Shown in pieces: positions 48,501-58,944 of a stretch of 64,000 nucleotides of DNA. Source of the stretch: Dipylidium caninum (Eukaryota; Platyhelminthes; Cestoda; Cyclophyllidea; Dipylidiidae); NCBI GenBank assembly GCA_017562135.1, contig QEYB01001053.1, positions 1 to 64,000 of the forward strand, read 5' to 3'. The notes beneath the pieces were generated by a model. That model was not told the origin of the DNA and did no database searches. It saw nothing but the letters and a program-made list of their open reading frames with translations. The position numbers and the translations under genes were made by a program. How positions within the stretch are numbered: position 1 is the stretch's first letter; each line of letters begins with the position of its first letter.

Positions 48501-51500
48501 ACGAGTGTAAATGCCAATCTTGCCACAGACCGGACCGTCGCGCGAGGCTCGAGGAGGCGCAGGGGATGCTGTGGCCGAGGGGCGTTGCCCTTCCACCCGA
48601 AGTGGGCTGCGAGTCGTGACTAATTCGGCTCGGAGGCGGCTGTCGAACTTATCAATTCAATGGCAACCTCGTGGATGGACCGAAATGCCAAACAGAGAGT
48701 TGGGCGATTGGCGCTGGGGAGGAGTTGGGCGCCTCAGCCTGCTGTCCGCCCTATCCCATCCCCCCCCCCACCCCACCCCAGCCAGTTGTTTCGCCCTCCT
48801 TCTCGTCTTGGGACGCTTTGCTGAGACGGTTGCCGAGAGCGGACACTCGACTCTGTCATGCTGAACGAATTGGACAAATGCGACTTCTTCAATGGTAGGA
48901 GAGAGAAGTGGGCCGCTACTCCAGCTCGTCTGCTTTCTCCAAACCCTCCAGTTCACGTGCAGCGCGCCACGCCGGTGGAAACGTCAGCGCAGTTGAGCCG
49001 GAAATCGGGAGGGTGGAGAAAAGTGCATCGCGGGCTGGCGTGATGTTCCAGAGCACCGCTAATGTGCCCCCTCGAGGCGGAAATTTTCCCCGCATGTTGC
49101 AGGCGGAAGAGCAGGACTACAACTGCCGCCCCGCCCCGCCCCGGCCCCTGCTGCCCTCTTCTGCCGGGGGAGGCGAAGGGGAGATCAGCGTTTCCGGGGG
49201 AAGTGCAGAAGGAGGAGGAGCGTGGAAAGCCAAAATTGCAAATATGTATTTTTGAGGCGCAATGGGCTGGTGGGGTTTGGTCTGATCCTATCGTGTCTGG
49301 CACACATGCGTCCTTTCAGACAGCCTCCTCCCCCTCGTCCCTCGGCAGCTCTCCTGCCACCCCCCCAGCCCCCCTCCGGCTTGTCTGTTTACCCGCCCGC
49401 CTGTTTGTCCGTATCCGCTGAGTCAAGGCTGACAGGCAGGCAGGCAAGGCCAGCACCGAAAAGTTTCGACAGGGCCACTCTCTTTCCTCGCCCCCGAGGC
49501 CGAGGGGACGGAGGGCCGAACAGGCAACCGAAAGGCCGGACGGACGGACGAACGAACGAACGAACGAGGGAGCGAGAGAGGGAGAACGAGGGAGAGTAAA
49601 TACCATCAAGTCTCGGGAACCAGCTGTCATACACTTGGAGAGCCGAAAATTCGCCTATTTCGCTTTCCCCAACAAATGCACGAAAACACGCGCACACGCA
49701 AGCGCGCGCGCACGCACGCACGCACACTCGTACGCGCGCACGCACGCGCGCACATTGGCGTTCGCTAAGTGGCTTGTCTAAAACGCGCGCCCTCGCGTAC
49801 GTGCGTGACCCACGCGACGACGCAAGTAGTAGGCAGCAGGCAGGCAGGCAGGCGAGGAACGTCAATAGAGAAAGGAGAAGTATGCACACGAGGCGGAATG
49901 GTGGGTTTCGGGGCTGGAAAGTGGCGGGGCGGGGGAGGAGGAGGCTGCCAGGAGGGGTCGCAACTGGGGCGGATGGGCGGGCGGGGGACCTCCATGGGGA
50001 GAGCGAGCGAGCGAGCGAGTGAACGAACGAACGAACGAAGGGCGGGGAGGAGGGTTTATGCACGCCGCAGTTGATGCAAACACAAAATTGCCTGCCTGCC
50101 TGTCTAACTAACTCTTTTGCCCGCCTGCTTCACCAACTAACCAGCCAACTTGCGACCCGCCGATGCTCACTCTCATGCACACACACACACACACACACAC
50201 AGACGCGTGAGGAGGAGGAGGAGGAGGTGGGCGACAATAATTAATGTCCCTCTCGCTGCCCCAGCGTGTGTGCGTGTATGTGTGTGTACGAGTGGCCAAG
50301 TTCCCACCCCGAATGATCCCGGCTACGCCATAAATTATGCACCCAACTTCCTCTCCGTGGCCTCTTCTCTCCCGTGATAAACAGGTCCCATTTATCCACC
50401 CAGATTTACAGCGTAGACGAGGAGGCGCGTTCCAGAGTGCGCGTCTCCCTCGACATCCCCCTTCCCTTCCCTTCCCTCTCCTCCGCCTCGGCTTCCGCCT
50501 CCTCCACCTCGACGCTTGACCGGGCGGCTAAGGCGAGCAGGGCAGTTGGGAAGATGGATCGGCGGAGAGAGGGAGCGCTTTCCAACACGGAACACAGGCG
50601 CAAGGGTGGGGGGGAATGCGACCCAACGCGGTTGATTGACGGACTGATTGACTAACTGCCTGCCTGCCTGGTTGAGTGACAGGCGTACCGACGATAAAAG
50701 TGACGGCGCTTGGAGAGCGCCTGAAAGGCCTCGAAGCCGGCGCTGAGTGGTTGAGAGAACCCGACGCCTAAATAACTCAATTGCTTCGGCGAAATGTGCT
50801 ACGAGGCTCGGGTGGAGACGAGGGCGAGGGCCAGAGAGAACTTCTCGCCGCCGGTTGTTCCCACAAAGGGGCGGTGTTCATCGGCGGGGGGTTGAGGATT
50901 GAAAGCAGCTCAAGTGGCTGTCAGACTCAGCGCGTGTGGTGGAAGAGAACACTTCGGTGAGTGTGAATACAGATTTAATGGGTTCACAGTGAAATGAAGT
51001 GGGTAAAGGGGTTAACAGTTGTCCCCGCACCGTCCCATTCTCTCCTTTCCCCTCTCCACGCCCCCCGGCCCCTCCCCCTCCGCTCTCTAAGGGACGGGTT
51101 GATTGACTACGTACACATGCACGCTCACACACACACACACCTCGGATGTGGTGCGAGAAGACCACAGGGGGAGGGGGTAGGAGAGAATCGGAGCCTCGGT
51201 GTCGGTTGCACACGAATGCGGGCTGCTGGTTCTGTCGGGAAACGCTATCTGCACAATACAGCAGCAACAGCAACAGCGAGGTGGGAAAAACACACCCCTT
51301 ACAAGCCCGTTTGACACGGCACCACAGCTGATGCTGCTGCTTCTGCAGCCGTCACCGCCACTGTCGCCGAGCCTGTGGCAGGAGGAGGAGGAGGAGGAGG
51401 AGGAGAAGTGAAGAGCCAGGCGAGGAGACTTCTGACTCGACCTCTTTCTCTCTCTCGCTCGCTCGCCCGCCTCTCTACTCTCCGCCCAATCAATGCTCAA

Positions 51501-52146
51501 CAAGAGGCACGCACGCGCCGTCCAGTCGCGCGCGCGTGACTCATTGATTGGACGAGGCGGACGTGTGCGCCCGTACGTGTGCGCGCTTTGAACAGCCGAC
51601 TGAGTCATGAGACGCGAGTGCGTACTTGTCGGCGCGTACGCGCGGTACTTCGGAAGTCGGTGGATTGCAAACTTCACGGGCGGAGTCTTCTTCATCCTCG
51701 GCCGTACACGGCCTCGCCTCGCCTCGCCTCGCTGGCGTGGACCGCGGGCCGGGCGCCCGAGCCCACCGCCGCCCCCCCGCCCGCCCGGGCTGCATGTGTG
51801 TCTCCTCTTCTCCGTGCTCCTTTCGCTCGAATGACAACGCCCTTCCACTGGCGGGGCCTCTCCGACGCAACCGGGAGATGGCCACGAGGAGGCGGACGAG
51901 GGGGGAGGAGGGCGCGTGAGTAGGGGGCGGGGCCGGTGAATTCGGCTACACAACCGCGGCTCGGCTAAGCAGCTACTGCAGCATCAACATCAGCAAAGCA
52001 GTGAGTCACACGTACGCGCATGCGCAGGCATACACAAATGTACAGACGCAAGATGACTAACTGGCTGCCCGTCCGCTCGGCCAGTCGACCGACTGACTGC
52101 CTTCGACGACGACAACGAAGACTTAATCCAGGACTAGTATATGTAT

Positions 52147-52177
<31 letters not shown>

Positions 52178-55100
52178 TGCACACCTCCTCGGCCCGGCCA
52201 GATGACCGACTTACCAGGACGACTAGCGTGTGATGAGCACGGATCCTGCCACTCCAACACCCGCGCGCGCGTTATCGCCGCGGACTGATCTTGAACACCG
52301 CAAAGCAGCGACCTCCTCGCCTCCCCTCTGCCCTCCACCCCCACCCCACCAGGCCCTCCCGACTCCTGGCAAGCCTTTGGGGCGGTAAGATGCTGCCGGG
52401 AGATGAAGAGATAGGAGGAGGAAGAGGAGGCAGGAAATGCCTTTCGTCGACATTCCGGGCAAGGATTGCCACCTCCTCTTCCTCATCCCCCTCCCTTAAC
52501 ACCGCTGAGTGCTCGCTGAACCTCCCGCACCATCGATTTTGCCACCGGGCTTCGCGCAATCGATTCGGCGGAGACTTGGACCACGCAGGATCGATGACAG
52601 CCCGCCCCACCCCCGCTCGCGATCGATTCACGTGCCCCGGTGGGGAGCGTGGGGGGAGGCGGACGGTGGCCGGATTGGTGAAACGCCTCGAGCGTCCATT
52701 GCAAAATACCCCCGCCCCCCTGCCCCTTCTGCCCCCTCCCCTCGGGCCGCCTGCACCCTCCTGCCTCGCCGCCCCCTTCACCCAGGGGCGGCATCGCCCC
52801 GCGGTGAAGTGCAACAGCAGCCGTAGCAGCGGCAGCAGCATCATCGTCATCGTCAGCGGCAGTAGTAGTAGTACAAACACAAATAACCGTCGTCATGGTA
52901 TTCCCATAACCAATGAAATGTGCGCATTTGTCAAGCGGACAATGGGTGTGTGTGTGTTGCAGGCATACACATGCTAACAAGTCGGGGTAACCAGTTAACT
53001 CTCCCAACTGCGAATATACGGCGGAGATGAGGGGCTGCGATTAATTACAACTAAAAATACTCCCCGCCACCGCCGCCGCGGATGCTGTTGCTGCTGCTGA
53101 CGTTTCCAGCGTTGGTGAGGGCGAAGACGACAACGAGGGGATATCGCGCACCCACGAGCAGGTTAGTTTGCGGACGTGGAAGGTCTTGAAGGGGTGGGAG
53201 GGGCGCCAAGCCCGTGGGGCGAGGTGGAGGCGGGAAGAGAGACGCACCGGCTCGAGTTGGACCCGGTGTTGTTGTGGTTTGAAGACGAAAATTACGCAAT
53301 CACCAAGATGCCATGCACGCACACAATGCACATTTCACTAAAGTGAGAATTTTCTCATCCCCCGACTGCATCGGCACACACACACACACACCACAGTGGC
53401 AGCCTTGACTCGGTGCCAGAGCCCGCCTGCCGCCTGAGGGAGGCGGGGAAATAAGCCTCGGAGAGGCTCCTCTCGCCCAACAACCTCCCACCAGCTCCGC
53501 CCCCGCCCTCACCCTCCCAGACGGTGATGTCCGCCCTCACACCGACTGAGCAGCACAAAACACATGATGCGGAGATAACGACGGCCTTGACAGTCGACAC
53601 ACGCGCTCAATTGAAGACATCGCGAAGGTGTCAGCTCTAACGACGGCGCCCGAGAGGCGCATCGCATGACAGTCGGAGGAGGAGACGCTGGAAACACTCC
53701 GTTCCGACTGTGTTCGTCCGCTAAACTGCTCCGCGAGCAGAGAGGAGGAAGGACAGCCGAGACGGGGGAGCAGTGGGGGCGGAGGCTTTTGTTCCCCCCC
53801 CCCCTCCCACGAGGCCCACCAGGCGCAGATGTTGCCCGGGAGGGGGAGGAGGTGGAGAGCCGCCTCTCTAATGCTTCTTTTCCCAGAAAGCCGAAACCGA
53901 ATGTAACAATAGCGGAGGCAGTGGCCTGAATTCCCGGACGTGCAGGCAGAGGGAGAAGCGGGGGCGGCGGGGGGTGGTTGGACAACGCGAAGGGGTGCGC
54001 GAGATGACCTCTCACCGATCGGTGAAAGCGTCGTGGCGATCATTCACTGGAGGCGAGAAGGACGGGGAGCCACGCTAACCGCCCGATCGCCCGCCCGTCC
54101 TCGTTGCCGAGTAGTGGGCGGTGGCCGCGAGGCGAGAGAAGGAGGGAAGAAGGGCGAGGACGAGGCGGGTGTAGGGAGAGATAGAAAAAGAGAGAGAGAG
54201 AGAGAGAGAGAGAGCTGTCGATTGCAACTCAAAGCCAGCCACTAAGTAGACCAAACAACCGACCGGCCGTGCTGGCACTCGCGCACCCGAAAGCGCCAGC
54301 CCCGCGGGGCAGTCCGACGCGTCCGCACCGCCGCCGACACGACTGTGGGCAGAGTGATGGGAAGACGGCAGAGGAGTCCCCTGGCCACAGCGGCAGCGAG
54401 ACAGAGGAATTGGGGACTTTCGGTGCGGGCGACGAGGCGCCTGCTACCTCTCGTAGTCTGCCGATGTTGTTCGAGTGGTGACAAAATTCCAAATTTCCCC
54501 AATGAGAGGCGGACGGGCGGGCGGATGGCGAACTTCACCCCGCGGCTTCGGGGTGGGAGTACAGAGATGAAACATCCGGTCTTCGGAACCGTTTGTTTCC
54601 ACGCGGTGACAGAAGCCACATCAAGTGGGCACCGATCAAGTAAATGCGGGGCAGAAGCGCGGAGTGGAGGCTGCGAGGAGATCATCCAGCCCCTTGTGAC
54701 GGCGGGGGCCGGAGATTGCGGCCCGCATGGCCGGTTTGGCTGCTGTGTGAGGCTGAGGCGGCGGACGAGGGCAGAACACATCGTCCCGACATACTCCGCG
54801 CGGAGGTCTTCGATTCGGGGCCGACTGGTGCCGGGGCGGGACCTGGTGAAAGCCTGGGATGGACGGTTTCCAGCTCGCGGAGGCAGACTCAACAACCTAT
54901 AGCCGTCTCCAAGGCCAAAATCCACGCGGAAGGTGGGGAGGGAGAAATTCTCCCTCGGGAGGACTGCGGCCGCGGACGCCGCCGTGTTCGGGCGACATTC
55001 AACACGGGCACGCGAATTCGCTCCAGACTAGATAAAACTCTGGACGCGTCCGGCCGGGGACGGGGCTTATTCGCTCTCCCGATTCGCCCCCGCCCTCCTC

Positions 55101-58100
55101 CAGTGTGCAGCGCCAGACTGACAACCTCCGCTCGCCCCACTTCCCCGGGATTTAATTCAATCTGCAGAAGCGGGCGGCGAGGCGGGAAGCCGGGGGGACG
55201 GGGGGGGGGAGAAGGCGAGTGTCAGGCTTTTCCCTCTTCAGGCGCCACCTCCGCCCCCCGGCCACCGCAGCACCATCACCGCTGCCAGGCCTCCCATCAA
55301 ATTCAGGCTCCCCGCCCGCCTCCCCGGCCAAACACAAGACTAATTGCGCCCTACCAACAGCTGACGGCTCGGCTGATGGCAAAGTGAGAGGCCTGCGTGG
55401 CGTGCGCGTCCGCGCCCATTTTTTCGTTGACATCACCACAGGGCCTCCCTCCAGCCCCGCCCCCCCCCGGAAGGCCGAGTGACCTCTCCCGAAGTCTCCT
55501 CTTCGGACGGCAAGGCAAATCCATGCCCGGTGACGGTCCACCAATGAGAGTCGACCTTCCGAAAGTGTGCGTTCATCGGGTGGAGGTGCGGGTGCGAGGG
55601 GGGGGGAGGGGGAAGATAAATGTTTACGGAGGTAGATGGAACACAGGGGAGGACGAGGAGAAGGCAGGTGAAGAGGGCATACACCGCCAAAACCACAACC
55701 TCCGCCACCACCACCACCACCATCATCATCAACAATCATCTCCATCGTCTCGTGTCTGATCAGCTCGGACACACACAGTTGCGCTCATGTGATTACACGC
55801 GACTGCGTACGCACACACACACACACGCACGCACACACACACACGCACACACGCGCGCGCTTCATTCTCTGAGGCAGCATCGGGGAGAAAAAAAGGAGCA
55901 AAAACGCGGGCAGTCGGGCTCTGAGCTTTGCTCTCCTCCCGCTCACGCACGCACGCACGCACGCACACAGGCAGGCAGGCAGGCACGCATGGGGGTGGAG
56001 GGGAAGGGAGGGGGAGGGCGGGCGGGGAAAGCGCTTGAGTAGCGCAGGCGGAGCCGGGGGGGAGGGGAGGAAAAGGCAAAGAGAAAGAGAGGGAGGCAGA
56101 GCGAGGCGAACGGAGAGAAGGGGAGGAAGACGCAGACACAACAGGCGCACTTACGGGAGGCTCCGTGTTCGATGAAGTTGAAGTCGAAGGGGGTCTGAAA
56201 AAGAGGGAGAAGTTGGTGGAGTGGACCCTCGATACCAGCCCTCCTCTACTTCTCCTAACTTTTGTTGTTATTATTGGTAAAAGCTATGCAGCGAGATTAA
56301 TATCAGCGTCCTGTGAAGCGCCATTGAGGCGACTTCTTTTCTGGCCTCGGCGCGGCGCGGCGCGGCGTGGGACCGAGCAGAGGAGAGCGAGGCGGCGCGA
56401 CTCCAGTCTCGACGCTCGACTGGCCGCCACGGAGTGATCGCCCGCTCCCTCGCCGTCCCACCGGCCACCTACCGACGGGCGACGTTCTCTAATCGAGTGG
56501 AAGCGGAAATTAACAGGTATTTGGGCTTAACACGTTCTTCTAAGAGGCGAATAGTCACAGCCCGCGACTGTGGTGGCAAAGTCGCGGTCCTCCCCGTCCC
56601 CTTCGGGTGGAAATCAGCTGAATTGGAAGGTGGTTCGGCGAATAGTGGGAGAGGACTAATTTCAAAATTATTACATTCACGCCAAACTGTCAAGCAAACG
56701 TCCTAATCAACTGGTGTAGGGACACAGTGGTGCCGATTCTGTTCGGAAGCCTCGAGAAGGGTCTGTTTTAGGTGCAGAGGATTTTGAAGCTGGTGGCGGA
56801 GCGAGAGGCCGACCGCGGCTTGGGAGAAGGGAGGAACTGATTCGCCTCGGGCGGAGATGTGCGTCCACACACAGGCACAAAGAGAGCCGAAACACTCATC
56901 CCCCTTCACAAATCCTACGTTGACATGGTAAAATCTCATTTCTTCTCCCAAACTACCCACTTTGTGGAAGCGTGGTGGAGTAGACTAGGAGAACCGAAGC
57001 CTCGAGAGGGGTTTTCTCGAAGAAGACGCCACCGAAGGGCGGCTCAAGGTCCGCCGAGGCGAAGCGTGGTGCCACGGATGAGGAGGAGGGGGAGGAGGAG
57101 GAGGGGGGGGAGAGGAGAGACCCCGATCGCACAAGGGGACAACGAAGAGACCAAGAGCGACTAGGACAGAGTCACGAGTCAAACCGCGCCACGTTAGAGC
57201 ACCAGTGGGGATCAAAGTGCACACACACAATGCTCCAGTGCCACGAGACAAAAAATAACCAACTCAAGTAAACATTAGTCGAGGTGTAGCGAAAGAGATA
57301 AGACGGAATTAACTCCTGCGCTGCGAGAAAGTAGAGCTTGGGAGAAAATTTACAGCCCGACATCGGGGAGCGGAGTTTAGGGGGAATAAACTGCCGCAAG
57401 TCTAATCGCCCCGCGACGCCCGATTCTCGCCTCCTACTCCTCCCCGGGAAGAATTTCGTTTGGACTGAAGGGTTCTCTGCCCCCAGGCCTCTTAGTAAAA
57501 ATGACAGAACTTGTCTCACCTTCATGCGCCTAGCAATGCAAAAAAGGTCGCATTTTCTGGGTATCGCGTGGTAGTATGTAATCTTAGCAAACACGGCGTA
57601 AGCTCAACCCAATTCATCTGGGAGGGAGTGGAAAGGAGAAGGGGAGGCGGAAGATAGACTCATGGGCTGCATCTGTGTACGCGTGTCTCCTCTTCCCAAG
57701 AAAACTGGTGTCAGTTTAATGAATATTACATTGACTACAAGAAGAGGTTGCAACCAATGTGAAACAGACTGTTTAGTAGAAGAAAGCCCAGAAGATTTAG
57801 CTGGCTAGTAAATAGGTGACTTTGGTAACCGGCAACAGACGCCCCTTTCGCCTCTGACGCGAGGAATTCTACTTAAAGGAGCCTTAATAGCACTAAATAT
57901 ATCTATGGGGAGGGTGTTTGGAAGCCGTGAAAGGCAGGCGTCAAGGATACCATAGTTATTCGCGATGGACAGATTTGCCAGAGTTAATATAGGTGCAAAT
58001 CCCAAGTCGAAGGATAAATGGAAGACAGATGGGTTAAATTCAGGACAAATGCTAAGGTGGAGATTGAAATGAAAACTTTTTCGGAGACGTTGCAGGGGTC

Positions 58101-58742
58101 TTTTTACAAGGTAACATCGCCACCTCCGGAGATTAAACATGCACCTTAAATACAAATGGGAACAGCATGACGGACCTAGAGGTAGATATTTCATACGAAC
58201 TAAGAGGAGGTGAGGTTAAGCCTTTTTGGGAATGAAAAATCATAAATGATCATAATTAGAGTCTACCGTATGAACTAATGATTGAAATGGAAGAAATAAA
58301 GTAAAAAAGAACCACAAATGTTCGTCCGAAAAAATGGATATAAAGATATGTGCCTAAACAAATAAATACGAAAAAGAATAATAAATACCTGTTAGGAAAA
58401 ATAAGCTTGTCCGGCGTTGTGAATGCATTAAAAAATAAAAAGTTCGCTCAAAAAATGATATGACATAAATATGGAACAGAAGAAAAAAAGATAAGGAGCA
58501 GAAAAATTGTATCTGGTAAAAATTCAAGCAAAAACCTCAGATTTGCATTAAAAAGACCTATACAACAAGGCTCAGTTACAAAAAATACTCACATGACCTT
58601 CTCCTTCGATGACTAAACCAACTTTATCCTCAGTTAGATTTTCGGACGATTTCTTCTGTTCCTCTTCCTCTCCTTCATCTTTATATACTTTTAATTCGTC
58701 CGTACATGCACTTTCGTCGCCTGTCGAGTTCATATGTGACAT
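27601..58742 (-). CDS. TCF/pan: TCF/LEF (pangolin) transcription factor
   Basis: Nine coding exons on the minus strand: 58742-58593, 56194-56155, 47564-47341, 38065-37669, 31741-31255, 30664-30368, 30291-30088, 29825-29287 and 28938-27601. All phases fit. After removing one extra base in exon 8 the sum is 3,675 nt, or 1,224 aa, long for the family. The protein is the DNA-binding partner of beta-catenin in canonical Wnt signalling and works in the nucleus. Domains in order: beta-catenin-binding N-terminus ([14 protein letters not shown], then KKSSENL), Ala/Ser/Gln/His-rich middle, HMG box starting [16 protein letters not shown], basic tail (SKRKRKRKL), C-clamp ([14 protein letters not shown], then [10 protein letters not shown]), and a long low-complexity C-terminus with Ala and Thr runs. 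The C-clamp marks the E-tail type found in invertebrate pangolin. Introns reach 9.3 kb and are crowded with microsatellites. Confidence 0.97.
29287..29825 (-). CDS. TCF/pan: TCF exon 8, HMG box (one-base frame break)
   Basis: It encodes a serine-rich lead ([18 protein letters not shown]), a linker ([18 protein letters not shown]) and the HMG box [18 protein letters not shown] to [12 protein letters not shown]. The first half is open in one frame and the second half in the next. The break falls at five C (29650-29654); four would join HTTTG to [13 protein letters not shown] and make the total a multiple of three. Confidence 0.95.
30088..30291 (-). CDS. TCF/pan: TCF exon 7
   Basis: 204 nt, phase 2 to 2. 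It encodes [17 protein letters not shown] and ends YLADVGSSK. The preceding intron is 76 nt and the next 262 nt. Confidence 0.9.
30368..30664 (-). CDS. TCF/pan: TCF exon 6, Ala/Ser/Pro-rich
   Basis: 297 nt, phase 2 to 2, acceptor ctccag, donor TG|GTGAGT. Contains [19 protein letters not shown] within alanine-rich sequence. Confidence 0.85.
31063..31490 (-). repeat. Source copy of inverted duplication T (TCF exon 5/intron 5)
   Basis: Read on the minus strand it carries the 3' half of TCF exon 5, the donor and 192 bases of intron 5. The intron part matches 33246-33437 on the plus strand with only three mismatches in about 215 bases counted around the donor. Confidence 0.9.
31255..31741 (-). 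CDS. TCF/pan: TCF exon 5, Pro/Ala-rich
   Basis: 487 nt, phase 1 to 2. It starts [18 protein letters not shown] and ends SSPSFTP. Its 3' part and donor (AA|GTAAGC) are copied in inverted orientation at 33090-33437. Confidence 0.9.
31968..31996 (+). repeat. G-rich tract, quadruplex-prone
   Basis: Thirteen or more consecutive G, then CGGGGGC and seven more G: four G-runs within 30 bases. Intronic. Confidence 0.7.
32466..32494. repeat. (CA)n microsatellite
   Basis: About 14 CA units in TCF intron 4. Confidence 0.95.
33090..33437 (+). pseudogene. Inverted partial copy of TCF exon 5 and intron 5
   Basis: On the plus strand it repeats the end of TCF exon 5 (TTALSAPAT, then PSFTPK), the donor AA|GTAAGC and the adjoining intron, ending at GAGACTGTCA. 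The exon-like part lacks about 75 bases of the alanine repeat and is less alike than the intron part. It sits in TCF intron 4, so the TCF primary transcript holds it in antisense, about 1.6 kb upstream of its source. Confidence 0.9.
35826..35928. repeat. Alternating GT/GC tract, Z-DNA-prone
   Basis: Almost unbroken alternation of purine and pyrimidine with GTGCGC and CGCGCGTG cores in TCF intron 4. Confidence 0.7.
37669..38065 (-). CDS. TCF/pan: TCF exon 4, His/Gln-rich
   Basis: 397 nt, phase 0 to 1. It starts [17 protein letters not shown], runs through [17 protein letters not shown] and two long His/Gln tracts (37855-37945), then Ser/Thr- and Gly/Ala-rich sequence to LFNAA. Donor A|GTGAGT. 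Confidence 0.9.
38536..38565. repeat. (GGCGA)n pentanucleotide repeat
   Basis: Six units in TCF intron 3. Confidence 0.9.
39090..39117. repeat. (TTC)n microsatellite
   Basis: Nine TTC units in TCF intron 3. Confidence 0.9.
40253..40356. repeat. (ACTCG)n-(CGCCTC)n compound repeat
   Basis: Four or so pentamers change into about 14 perfect 6-bp CGCCTC units. It encodes only poly-Arg or Arg-Leu in chance frames. Confidence 0.95.
41171..41200. repeat. (CGGACGGG)n repeat
   Basis: Four octamer units in TCF intron 3. Confidence 0.8.
42544..42640. repeat. (GT)n and (AGGC)n microsatellites
   Basis: A 25-base GT run (42544-42568) and eight AGGC units (42609-42640) separated by 40 bases. Confidence 0.9.
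43417..43465. repeat. (CCGCCA)n repeat
   Basis: About six hexamers grading into CCCCCA. Confidence 0.9.
44268..44310. repeat. (CTC)n(CTT)n microsatellite
   Basis: CTC units followed directly by CTT units, intronic. Confidence 0.9.
45549..45592. repeat. (CA)n(GA)n microsatellite
   Basis: A compound dinucleotide array. A similar CA-then-GA or AGGC-then-GA order recurs near 46288-46330 and 54187-54213. Confidence 0.9.
47341..47564 (-). CDS. TCF/pan: TCF exon 3
   Basis: 224 nt, phase 1 to 0, donor CAA|GTGAGT. It starts [17 protein letters not shown] and continues as an alanine-rich segment ending YRQATAADQ. Confidence 0.88.
49686..49755. repeat. GC/AC alternating tract, Z-DNA-prone
   Basis: About 70 bases of near-continuous CG/CA alternation, including GCGCGCGCGCAC. 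Confidence 0.75.
55806..55860. repeat. (CA/CG)n alternating tract, Z-DNA-prone
   Basis: CA runs interrupted by CG, ending in GCGCGCGC, in TCF intron 2 close to micro-exon 2. CACG and GCAG tetramers follow at 55945-55985. Confidence 0.8.
56155..56194 (-). CDS. TCF/pan: TCF exon 2, 40-nt micro-exon
   Basis: Encodes [13 protein letters not shown], phase 0 to phase 1, between tttttcag and C|GTAAGT. The join to exon 3 gives [11 protein letters not shown], comparable to LFKGPPYPG in vertebrate TCFs. Confidence 0.8.
56195..58592 (-). other. TCF/pan: TCF intron 1 (2.4 kb), GC to AT transition
   Basis: The high-GC domain ends inside this intron, at roughly 57.5 kb. The part next to exon 1 is AT-rich. 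No exon seen. Confidence 0.6.
58593..58742 (-). CDS. TCF/pan: TCF exon 1, beta-catenin-binding domain
   Basis: 50 codons from the first ATG (an in-frame TAG lies just upstream) to donor [27 protein letters not shown] and SSENL align with the vertebrate NDELISFKDEGEQEEKSSEN region that contacts beta-catenin armadillo repeats. Confidence 0.95.
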
Positions 58743-58944
58743 AACCTCCTCGTCACACTACGCGCAAAGCATGCTCAAGGTGAACTAAGCTTCCATAACG
58801 ATTACCTTGAAAATAATCATTTAGAAGCAATTAAAAACAATATACTTTTAATTTTCAAACAATATTAAAAACATATTTAACATTTACACATTATTTGTTT
58901 TAATGTTTTGTTTAACAAAGCGCTGCATTTAGGTCTTTTTGAAA
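58743..58944. promoter_or_regulatory. Candidate bidirectional TCF/syntaxin promoter
   Basis: Only 202 bp separate the start codons of TCF (-) and the syntaxin (+). The interval is AT-rich, with runs such as CAATATTAAAAACATATT. Both 5' UTRs and the promoters of both genes must fit here unless upstream non-coding exons exist. A possible acceptor (gcgtag) just before the TCF ATG leaves that open. Confidence 0.55.

Larger units (their letters stand above)
47565..56154 (-). other. TCF/pan: TCF intron 2 (8.6 kb)
   Basis: GC-rich and repeat-laden, with CA, GAAC, AGGC and GGA arrays and two Z-DNA-prone tracts. I see no supported exon. Confidence 0.7.
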
